A DNA stretch of 64,000 nt from Oscillospiraceae bacterium (GTDB lineage Bacteria > Bacillota > Clostridia > UMGS1810), in assembly GCA_015068985.1 (NCBI GenBank), contig SVJL01000001.1:23317-87316 (forward strand), read 5' to 3'. Of the stretch, positions 9,415-17,993 are shown piece by piece. Numbering within the stretch: the first letter of the stretch is position 1; the number at the start of each line of letters is the position of its first letter. The notes beneath the pieces were generated by a model that ran no database searches, was not told the DNA's origin, and saw only the letters and a list, made by a program, of their open reading frames with translations. The position numbers were made by a program, and so were the translations under genes.

Positions 9415-10797
9415 ATGAACTACATAGACAACAGAGTTGAAAATTTAAAATTCGCCTACATAGGTGGCGGCTCACGTAACTGGGCGTGGGGTCTTATGAG
9501 TGACTTGGCAGTTGCCAAAGACATATGCGGCACCATATATCTTTATGACATCGATTTTGAAGCAGCAAAGCATAACGAACAGATTGGCAACGGAATTGAA
9601 GAAAGCGATTGGAAATATGTTGCCGTTAAAACAATTGATGAAGCTCTTGACGGTGCCGATTTTGTTATAATCTCAATTCTTCCCGGCACATTCGACGATA
9701 TGGAGTCTGATGTGCACCTGCCAGAACAATACGGAATTTATCAGTCGGTTGGTGATACAACCGGACCGGGCGGTGTTGTCAGAGCACTTCGCACACTTCC
9801 TATGTTTGAGACAATTGCAAAAGAAATCGAAAAGCATTGCCCTGATTCATGGGTTATTAACTACACAAACCCCATGACGGTTTGCACCGATGTGCTTTAC
9901 AGAACATTCCCCAAAATCAAAGCGTTCGGATGTTGTCACGAAGTATTTGGCACCCAGACACTTCTTGCAAAAATGCTTGACGAAAAACTCGGCATAAAAG
10001 GTGTTAAAAGAGAAGAAATCCGTTCTGATGTTATTGGCGTTAACCACTTCACATGGCTCACATCTGCCCAATACAACAATATGGATCTTTTCCCCATATA
10101 TCGTGAATTTGCCGAGGAGCACAGAGAAAACGGCTATGATTATATGCTCGACATTGAGCATATCAACAATGCGTGGCGTCACTTAGAAAAAGTAAAGTTT
10201 GATTTGTTCCTACGCTATGGCTACATTGCCGCAGCAGGCGACCGTCATTTGGCAGAGTTCTGCCCCGGAAGCTGGTATCTCGACAATCCCGATCAGGTTT
10301 GGGATTGGGGCTTTGGTCTCACTCCGGTTTCGTGGAGAAAAGATGACCTTAAATCTCGTCTGGAAAGAGCAGAAAGATTAATCAGCGGCGAAGAAAAATT
10401 TAAAATCTCACCAACAGGTGAAGAGGGTGTTAACCAGATTCGTGCTCTTCTTGGGCTGAAAGACCTTGTAACAAATGTAAACATTCCAAATGTGGGTCAG
10501 GTGCCCAACTTACCCCTTGGGGCCGTTGTCGAAACAAATGCCACATTCAGAGCAAATTCATTAAAGCCTGTGTTCGCCGATGGTGTTCCAAAAGAAATAT
10601 ATCCTCTTATCAGCCGCATAAGCGGAGGTCAACAGCTTCTTGTTGATGCAATTGTTGAACGAGACATTGATAAGGCATTTCTTGTTTTTGCCAACGATCC
10701 TCTCACACGTTTGCCTCTTAACAAAGCCAGAGAACTGTTTGACAGAATGATTGCAAACACTTCAAAATATCTTGGAATGTACAATATAAAAAAATAA
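9415..10797 (+). CDS. glycoside hydrolase family 4 (NAD-dependent alpha-glycosidase/galacturonidase-type)
   Basis: FAYIGGGSRNWAWGLMSDL nucleotide-binding start, GDTTGPGGVVRALRT, NYTNPM, CCHEVFGTQ, GVNHFTW. Confidence 0.85.
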   Translation: MNYIDNRVENLKFAYIGGGSRNWAWGLMSDLAVAKDICGTIYLYDIDFEAAKHNEQIGNGIEESDWKYVAVKTIDEALDGADFVIISILPGTFDDMESDVHLPEQYGIYQSVGDTTGPGGVVRALRTLPMFETIAKEIEKHCPDSWVINYTNPMTVCTDVLYRTFPKIKAFGCCHEVFGTQTLLAKMLDEKLGIKGVKREEIRSDVIGVNHFTWLTSAQYNNMDLFPIYREFAEEHRENGYDYMLDIEHINNAWRHLEKVKFDLFLRYGYIAAAGDRHLAEFCPGSWYLDNPDQVWDWGFGLTPVSWRKDDLKSRLERAERLISGEEKFKISPTGEEGVNQIRALLGLKDLVTNVNIPNVGQVPNLPLGAVVETNATFRANSLKPVFADGVPKEIYPLISRISGGQQLLVDAIVERDIDKAFLVFANDPLTRLPLNKARELFDRMIANTSKYLGMYNIKK

Positions 10798-10812
10798 TAA
10801 TGGGGGTTGTTT

Positions 10813-11949
10813 ATGGAAAAGATTTTAAGCGAAAACAAACAATGGATCGACGAAACCTGGGCAAAACTCGACACAAAGCTTAGCCGCACAGCAGTTAAAA
10901 GCAGAGATAAAATTCCGTACACAACAGTTGACGGGGTGCACGACAATCAGATGGAAATTCTGCCCATACACTGGTGCAACGGCTTCTGGGGCGGATTGAT
11001 GTGGCTTATGTATATCGACACAAAAAAAGATGTATACAAGCAGACTGCAGAACGCTCCGAAGAGCTTATGGACGAAGTTTTCGGATTGTTCGACAAAATC
11101 GAACACGATGTTGGCTTCAGGTGGCACATCTTAAGCGGTGTTAACTATCGCATCACAGGTAACAAACAATCGAGGGTACGCAATTTTATTGCCGGACAGT
11201 CTCTTGCATCAAGATATATTCCAAATGGCAAGTTTATATTGCCCTTCAATCTTGATGATATCAATAATATGACAATTATTGACACAATGATGAACATTCC
11301 TCAGCTCTATTGGCTGAGCCGTGAGACCAACAATGACCGTTTCAAACAAATGGCAATGAATCATGCCGATATGGTAATGCGCGATCACGTTCGCCCCGAT
11401 GGCAGCGTAACTCACACTGCATACCACAATTTTGAAACAGGCGAGCCTTACTACATTAACTACGGTCAGGGCTATGCGGTAGAATCCACATGGTCAAGAG
11501 GTCAGGCGTGGGCAATATATGGCTTTGTTCTTTCATATATTCACACCGGCAAACAAGAATATCTTGACACAGCAAAAAAAGCTGCTCACTACTTTATTTC
11601 CTGCGTGAGTGATGATTATTTGCCAAAATGCGATTTCCGCTGTCCCGAAGAACCTGTTATCTACGATTCCACAGCCGGAGCAATTGCAGCTTGCGGACTA
11701 ATTGAAATTGCAAACCAGGTTCCCGAATTTGAAAAATCACTTTATATGAAACACGCAATAAAGCTTCTCAAAGCTATGGAAGAAAAATTCTGTGATTGGT
11801 CTGAAAAAGAAGATTCCATTGTTCAAATGGGCACAGAACGCTACCATGGCAAAAACGGCAAAGGCATACATATTCCGATAATATATGGCGACTATTTCTT
11901 TGTTGAGGCACTATTTAAGCTCAGAGGAAATGAATTTATTCCGTGGTAG
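10813..11949 (+). CDS. unsaturated glycuronyl hydrolase (GH88-type)
   Basis: WSRGQAWAIYGF signature and alpha/alpha-toroid pattern; ATG 10813 with RBS tggggg. Confidence 0.8.
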   Translation: MEKILSENKQWIDETWAKLDTKLSRTAVKSRDKIPYTTVDGVHDNQMEILPIHWCNGFWGGLMWLMYIDTKKDVYKQTAERSEELMDEVFGLFDKIEHDVGFRWHILSGVNYRITGNKQSRVRNFIAGQSLASRYIPNGKFILPFNLDDINNMTIIDTMMNIPQLYWLSRETNNDRFKQMAMNHADMVMRDHVRPDGSVTHTAYHNFETGEPYYINYGQGYAVESTWSRGQAWAIYGFVLSYIHTGKQEYLDTAKKAAHYFISCVSDDYLPKCDFRCPEEPVIYDSTAGAIAACGLIEIANQVPEFEKSLYMKHAIKLLKAMEEKFCDWSEKEDSIVQMGTERYHGKNGKGIHIPIIYGDYFFVEALFKLRGNEFIPW

Positions 11950-11974
11950 AAATTAATTGCAACGCAATTAATTT
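11950..11974. terminator. AT-rich hairpin at end of gene
   Basis: Perfect inverted repeat aaattaattgc-aac-gcaattaattt. Confidence 0.45.
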
Positions 11975-11997
11975 CAGCTAAATTCGCCATTTGGCTT

Positions 11998-12047
11998 GTA
12001 GGGGACACACGCGTTTGTCCCGCGGGCGGTTCGTGAACCGCCCCTAC
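11998..12047. repeat. intergenic palindromic element with GTAGGGG/CCCCTAC ends
   Basis: gtaggggacacacgcgtttgtcccgcgggcggttcgtgaaccgcccctac. Confidence 0.65.
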
Positions 12048-12090
12048 GATGTGCTTTGCACGAAAGTGCAAAATTTATCTAAATAATTTT

Positions 12091-12135
12091 CTAAAAGGGG
12101 TACCCCTTTTAGGTTAAATGTAATATAACCTAAAA
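12091..12135 (+). promoter_or_regulatory. overlapping, mutually exclusive hairpins in the leader of the 12227 gene
   Basis: ctaaaagggg-ta-ccccttttag (12091-12112) and ttttaggtta...taacctaaaa (12107-12135) share one arm. Confidence 0.4.
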
Positions 12136-12226
12136 CATCTTAGTTGAACATTTTATCATTTTTGTTGCAGCTTCGGCTGTTTAAATAAAAAATATTAAAT
12201 ATTTAAAATTTCAGGAGGAATGAAAA

Positions 12227-13639
12227 ATGTTGAAAAAATTAATGGCACTAACAATTATTGCAACAATGCTTCTTTCATCTTTTTGTATTATAGCACAGGC
12301 GGAGTATGGGTATAGTTATGGGGAAGAGATCGTAAAAAAGACTGCTGGAAATTCTACTGATAACGCTGTTAATCAGAAAGCAGGAGACAGTGTAACAAAT
12401 AAGTCTCAAACATTTGTAAACTCAGAAAAAACAAGAGGATTGTACTTCCTTTACAATTATGATTCACAAACAGGTAAATACAAAAGAGATGATGCATCTG
12501 CAACCTCAATGCGCGGAACAAACTGTTTCGCTATGGACTCATATTATCCACGATTAATGGCTGATTTTAAGACTCGTGCATATCGCTTTTATACTACAAA
12601 CCATGCAGGAAAATATTTCTTCAGTCAGAAGAAAGGAGTGCCTACTTTTCAAATTAAACCTAATTCAGGTGTAAGCTTTAACAATACAAGCACTATGAGT
12701 TATATGTTTGATATCAAGTATAATGAAAACACAGATATTCCGCAGACAGTATTTAAATTATTACTCTCCGGCGTAGGCTATAATGTATTGGGAATAGATA
12801 CAGACGGATATATAACATCTGGTCCATTAGCATATAACAGTGCAAAAATCGGAAAAATTGAAAAAGGCAAAGAATATACATTTGTCATCGTTATGGAAAC
12901 TTATGAAAATTCTGAAACTGCCGGCACATATGATATTTATAAAAAAATATATATTAAAGATAATTCAAATGAAAATTCAAAATTTGAAAATATCTACAAT
13001 ACATTGGTAAAAGCTGCACAAACATTAAGCAACTATAAATTCCAAGAATTCGATGTTGAGTTTTATCCCTACACTTATGAGCAACTTAATAACGCTGATT
13101 TTTACAAAAATCTTATAACAGATAAAGGTGATGAATATAATTATTATGTTGGCGGATATAACAGTAGCGATACAAGCTTACAACCCAGCAGCGCTATTGA
13201 TTGGAAATACCAGCTTAAAAATGTAGATTTTTACGTTGATGACATTATAGTACAAGCAGGAAATGCATGCAGTGAAAAAGTTGCATCTGCTACTGACAGT
13301 GAAAACATTAATTTCTTTATTTCATCTACTGTAAATACAGCAAATATACCGGCCAATCAAATGGTTACTGTTGCGGCTGAAGCCACATCAGATGCAACTA
13401 TATCGGGTGGTAAGTTAGTATTGGCAACATACGATAAAACAGGTGAATTAAAAGGATTAAAGATAAAAGATTTATCAATTGTTAACGGAAGTATTAGTGA
13501 AACAATTGAAAAAATAGAAAGAGTCTATCAGATAGGTAGTGAACTTAAAGTTATGCTCATAGATGATATTGGCACAATAACACCGCTTGGAAAGTCAACT
13601 TCCTTTATACAACCCGAAATATATGAAGCAGAAGAATAA
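12227..13639 (+). CDS. secreted lectin-like protein with C-terminal beta module, no SLH
   Basis: Signal peptide MLKKLMALTIIATMLLSSFCIIAQA; RBS aggagg; MSYMFDIKY... lectin-like segment. Confidence 0.7.
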   Translation: MLKKLMALTIIATMLLSSFCIIAQAEYGYSYGEEIVKKTAGNSTDNAVNQKAGDSVTNKSQTFVNSEKTRGLYFLYNYDSQTGKYKRDDASATSMRGTNCFAMDSYYPRLMADFKTRAYRFYTTNHAGKYFFSQKKGVPTFQIKPNSGVSFNNTSTMSYMFDIKYNENTDIPQTVFKLLLSGVGYNVLGIDTDGYITSGPLAYNSAKIGKIEKGKEYTFVIVMETYENSETAGTYDIYKKIYIKDNSNENSKFENIYNTLVKAAQTLSNYKFQEFDVEFYPYTYEQLNNADFYKNLITDKGDEYNYYVGGYNSSDTSLQPSSAIDWKYQLKNVDFYVDDIIVQAGNACSEKVASATDSENINFFISSTVNTANIPANQMVTVAAEATSDATISGGKLVLATYDKTGELKGLKIKDLSIVNGSISETIEKIERVYQIGSELKVMLIDDIGTITPLGKSTSFIQPEIYEAEE

Positions 13640-13700
13640 CACCTCTCGCAAAATCAACAGTTTTAGACTAAACATACTTTGAATTAACAAACATTTGTCA

Positions 13701-13742
13701 CAGGCGAAGCCGAGTTTTTAAAAGATATTTCGACTTCGCCTG
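13701..13742. terminator. hairpin downstream of the 12227 gene
   Basis: caggcgaagccga ... tcgacttcgcctg (one mismatch). Confidence 0.4.
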
Positions 13743-13793
13743 CGGTTTCAATCAATATGACGATAACAAAATTCTAACCAAATCAATTGTTGA

Positions 13794-13855
13794 TTGTAGG
13801 GCAAGGGCTTACTCTTACCGATTATTAACGGATGGAGCAAGCCCCACCCCTACAA
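13794..13855. repeat. intergenic element with TTGTAGGG/CCCTACAA ends
   Basis: ttgtagggcaagggct...agccccacccctacaa. Confidence 0.6.
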
Positions 13856-13892
13856 AATGAATCAAAAAAACAACAACGAAAGGATGGAAAGC

Positions 13893-16800
13893 ATGGTGAA
13901 AATAACTTTAAAGAGAGTTACATCAATACTTACTCTTGCTATATTCATCTTCACTGCTTTAGCATTTTCTCCCTCAACCGAGACCTTGACCAAAGCGGCA
14001 GACAGCTACCAATTAGGTGAGCTGATAGGCTTTGAAGGTGCAACAGCTAATTCGTATGAGGATACCACCGATACGCAGATTGTAAAAAGAATGTGTATGA
14101 ATGGAAAAGGAAGATCTTCCAAAGAGGGAGATGCCAGCTACTACTTTATATTCAACAAAAACGTAAGAAACACAACATCCGGTAACTTGAGATTAAGCAA
14201 TTCTAACACTCAGAATGTTCTTTTCAAATCAAAAGGTTATCTTCTTAACGTAAAAAGCACCGGTAATGATAACAAATCTATTGTAGGACAAAACTTTTAT
14301 TCCACATCTTCTGACCTTTATGCAAGAGTAGCGTTAGTTGATTCGCAGGCAAGCAGCAGTGCCAATCTGAACACTATTTCTCAGAAAAAAGAATCTGCTG
14401 TTATGACCTATGAGTTTGACCTTCAATACAAAACAAACTTTTTTGAAATTTTGGGTTATGTTTCCACTCACCTTTCAGGTTCATTCTCCGGCAGAAACAT
14501 TCCTGCAATAAAAGTGGACAACAAGGGTAATCTTTATGCTACAACCTCCGGTTTTGAAAATGCGACTTCAATCGGAAGTCTCGAACTTGGCAAAAAGCAT
14601 AAAATTTCAGTGGTGATCAAGCTTACACCAAGCTCACAAACTGACAAATTCAATTATGCTACAAGTGTTTATCTTGATGAAGTCGAAAAATTCACAGGAG
14701 AAGGTGCAGACCCTGTTTCTGCCAAAAACTCCGCTTTCTACGGCTTTGAGTTTGACCTCAGACCTTGGACAGTCAACACCAATTTCTCTGCATCAACTGC
14801 AGGCTTCACCGGCACAGCCGATGGCTACTATGGTTATGGTAATGCAACCTCAACCAAATTGACTGTTGCAAATTCCACGTTGAACGAATACACAATAATC
14901 GATACCGACACAACCATCAGTGATTTTTCAGTTTACGCCGGCAATATGTATGGTGACGTGCTCAGAACATACTCATCTTTAGATGATATGGAAAAAGAAA
15001 TTAACGATGGTACCACACTCACCTCGGGGCAGGGTAGTGCCGAAATCAAGTGGGAATCTTCAAATTCTGCTTTGGTTGACGTTGATGAAAATGCTGTTAT
15101 CACAATTGCAGACGATGAATATTATGGCTACACCATTCCGGTTAGCCTGAAAGCTACAATTTCGGACGGTATCGAAACAACCACCAAAACAGTTGACGTT
15201 GAAGTTCGTCGCAGCACCGATTCCTGGTCAGCTCAGGATTTTGTTGACTACGATGCACTTATGCCTTTCTCATATCTGACAAATCAGGATCAGAATGCGG
15301 TTGGTGCACCCATCACATTACCAACCGAAAGTGAAAGCGGCAGCACCTTTGAGTGGAGTGTTTCTTCGACTGAGGCAGCCGGTATCACAGATAACGTGCT
15401 TTCTTTTGTTCCGCAAAGCAAGAATGCAACAAACGTTACTCTTACTCTCACAATAAGCCGCAACGGGGCAGATTCTGCAGAAGTTAAATATCCGCTCACT
15501 GTTATCAAAGCCGGCTATAGCGAGGATGAAGTATATAAGTGGAAACACAATTTTGAAACCACGGCAGAAGAGCCTGCCGCAGGCATATATGGTGACAAAA
15601 TTGACTTTGAAAACTGGAGCGACATTCGCCTTGGCTACAAATGGCCTTTCCAGACAGATGCTTCAGGTATTGTGCCCGTTAACGTTAATGTTAGACCTGT
15701 TATGATTGTAGGTCCCTTTGATGATGCAATATCAGGCTTTGATGCTCAGGCAATTTTGCAAATGGCAAGTAGCAAGCTTGCAACCGATTTTGAGTTTGAA
15801 CTCTCTGCAGATGGTGATTCCTGGGATCCGGTGACAACATATTATACCGTTGGTCCCGAAACAAAGATTCCCGACGGAAACGCCGTTTGGACTGTATTTG
15901 AGCATATGTATCGTCCAACATACATTGACACCTCAAAAGATTACAGATATCTTAAAATACGTTTTAGTGATGCCTCTTATGTCAGTGACAAGTATGTTGC
16001 TGCATCAGCATTCGACTCTATCACTGTCTACTTCGACACAGATGTTACCAAGGCATACAAAGACCTTGTGTTTGAAGATATGTCTTCCGAGAAGATTAAT
16101 GCTGTAAACAACAATCTTTATATTCCCTCAATCGGAACCGGCGACACCGTTATTGAATGGACTTCTTCAAACCCCGATGTTATTACAATCGATGCAGAAA
16201 GCCAAACTGCAATTGTTAACGAAAATGCTTTTTATGGCTACTCAATTCCCGTTACACTCACAGCCAAAATTTCTAAAACACCCGAAAGTGAAACAAGCGG
16301 CACTACCCGTGAAAAGGTGTTTGACATAACCATTGTCCGCAACACAAAAGGCTGGACAAATCAGGACTATGTTGACTATGATGTTTTGCACTCCGCTTCC
16401 AGAGCTTGCCTCACATTTGGCTACTTCACCGAGCAGCCGGAAGCTATGGTTGCCACAAATATTCACCTTCCCAAAAAGTTGGATGGCGGTGGTAACTTTA
16501 CTTGGGAGATCGAAAAGCGTGACGGTTCAAGTGCAACAGATGTTGCCAAAATTGACAACTATATTCTCTCGTTCACTCCTCAGGAAAAAGCGGTTACTCC
16601 GCTAACTCTTACTGTAACTTCAACAAAAGGCAATGCAAAGGCAACACGTGCATTTGACATTGAAGTTGTCAGAGGTTTTTCCGATAATCTTATTTTATCG
16701 GCAGATGTAACATCATCCACAAGCGGCATCAGAAAAGCTCTTTCACGTGATGTTGTCACATATTGGGAAACATCACAAGAAGATAGTGAAAAAACCGTTA

Positions 16801-17993
16801 ATATCGAATTTTCAAAAGTAACAGAAATAAATTCCGGACTTGTTGTTGAAAGCGGAGAAAACGTTTCTTCAATCAAGCTCGAAGTGTCTGAAGACAACGA
16901 AACATGGGAAACGGTGTATACAGGCGAATCAAAAGGTGACCTTGTGCGTGAAGCCTTTGCCTTTGAATCGGTAAAGTGCAAATATGCACGCTTTACCTTT
17001 GAGTCCGAAAATCCCATCAAAATTGCAACTCTTGAGCTCTACAACAACATTGTTACTAACCAACAGGCAATGGAGCTTAGTCTTGATGCACTCTCCATTC
17101 CCACCACAACAAGCAAAAATCTCACCCTGCCCGCCAAAGGCGAGTTTATTGGTGATATAAGCTGGACATCCAGCGATTCGTCGGTTATTGCAGTTGTTGG
17201 CACAACAGGTAAAGTTACAAGAGCTAAAAACGAAAACAAAACTGTTACCCTCACTGCAACACTCAGCTGTGATGGCTACGAATCAATAACCAAAACTTTC
17301 AAGGTAACTGTTGCAGGCATAGTTTCTGCAGGTGGTTCCGGTGGTTCTTCAAGCTTCGGCGGCGGTGCATCCGGTGGCTCAGTTGCGGCAAAAGACTATG
17401 ACATTCCCTCAGTTGAAAACGGTTCAGTTGCATCACCTTCAGGCACATTCTTTACAGATGTTCCAAATGACCACTGGGCATATGAGTATATTGATGCTCT
17501 CACAAAAGATGGTGTTATCAGTAAGGCAGATAATTACCGCCCCTCCGATTTGGTTACAAGAGAGGAATTTGTAAAGCTTATTGTTGCAGCAATTGGTGCC
17601 GAAGCCGATGATGAATCGGATGTTACATTTAGCGACAGCGACAAAAATGCTTGGTATCACCCCTTTATTTCTGCAGCATACTCCAAAGGCATCGTTACCG
17701 GTAATGCAGACGGCAGCTTTGGAATTGGCAAATCTATCACTCGACAGGACGCAGCAGTTATGCTTTACAGAGCAATAGCTAAAAAGCGTGAGATCGATAA
17801 TATGCTGATTTTCACCGACTCCGACACCGTTAGCGTGTATGCTTCTGAAGCTGTGGCATATCTTGCAAACGAAAGAATCCTCAATGGTTACGAAGACGGC
17901 TCATTCCGTCCTTTCAACAATTTAACAAGAGCTGAAAGTGCAAAAATCATTTATATCCTGAGCACAATTGCAAAGGAGGCTAACAATGCTTAA
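13893..17993 (+). CDS. large SLH-anchored surface protein: lectin-like region, atrophied Ig (aBig) repeats, discoidin-like domains, 3 C-terminal SLH domains
   Basis: Signal peptide-like N-term; repeated VIEWTSSNPDVITI / ISWTSSDSSVIAV aBig motifs; FTDVPNDHWAYEYIDAL...VTREEFVKL, ITRQDAAVM, LTRAESAKI SLH motifs; start among 13884/13893/13896 ambiguous. Confidence 0.8.
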   Translation: MVKITLKRVTSILTLAIFIFTALAFSPSTETLTKAADSYQLGELIGFEGATANSYEDTTDTQIVKRMCMNGKGRSSKEGDASYYFIFNKNVRNTTSGNLRLSNSNTQNVLFKSKGYLLNVKSTGNDNKSIVGQNFYSTSSDLYARVALVDSQASSSANLNTISQKKESAVMTYEFDLQYKTNFFEILGYVSTHLSGSFSGRNIPAIKVDNKGNLYATTSGFENATSIGSLELGKKHKISVVIKLTPSSQTDKFNYATSVYLDEVEKFTGEGADPVSAKNSAFYGFEFDLRPWTVNTNFSASTAGFTGTADGYYGYGNATSTKLTVANSTLNEYTIIDTDTTISDFSVYAGNMYGDVLRTYSSLDDMEKEINDGTTLTSGQGSAEIKWESSNSALVDVDENAVITIADDEYYGYTIPVSLKATISDGIETTTKTVDVEVRRSTDSWSAQDFVDYDALMPFSYLTNQDQNAVGAPITLPTESESGSTFEWSVSSTEAAGITDNVLSFVPQSKNATNVTLTLTISRNGADSAEVKYPLTVIKAGYSEDEVYKWKHNFETTAEEPAAGIYGDKIDFENWSDIRLGYKWPFQTDASGIVPVNVNVRPVMIVGPFDDAISGFDAQAILQMASSKLATDFEFELSADGDSWDPVTTYYTVGPETKIPDGNAVWTVFEHMYRPTYIDTSKDYRYLKIRFSDASYVSDKYVAASAFDSITVYFDTDVTKAYKDLVFEDMSSEKINAVNNNLYIPSIGTGDTVIEWTSSNPDVITIDAESQTAIVNENAFYGYSIPVTLTAKISKTPESETSGTTREKVFDITIVRNTKGWTNQDYVDYDVLHSASRACLTFGYFTEQPEAMVATNIHLPKKLDGGGNFTWEIEKRDGSSATDVAKIDNYILSFTPQEKAVTPLTLTVTSTKGNAKATRAFDIEVVRGFSDNLILSADVTSSTSGIRKALSRDVVTYWETSQEDSEKTVNIEFSKVTEINSGLVVESGENVSSIKLEVSEDNETWETVYTGESKGDLVREAFAFESVKCKYARFTFESENPIKIATLELYNNIVTNQQAMELSLDALSIPTTTSKNLTLPAKGEFIGDISWTSSDSSVIAVVGTTGKVTRAKNENKTVTLTATLSCDGYESITKTFKVTVAGIVSAGGSGGSSSFGGGASGGSVAAKDYDIPSVENGSVASPSGTFFTDVPNDHWAYEYIDALTKDGVISKADNYRPSDLVTREEFVKLIVAAIGAEADDESDVTFSDSDKNAWYHPFISAAYSKGIVTGNADGSFGIGKSITRQDAAVMLYRAIAKKREIDNMLIFTDSDTVSVYASEAVAYLANERILNGYEDGSFRPFNNLTRAESAKIIYILSTIAKEANNA

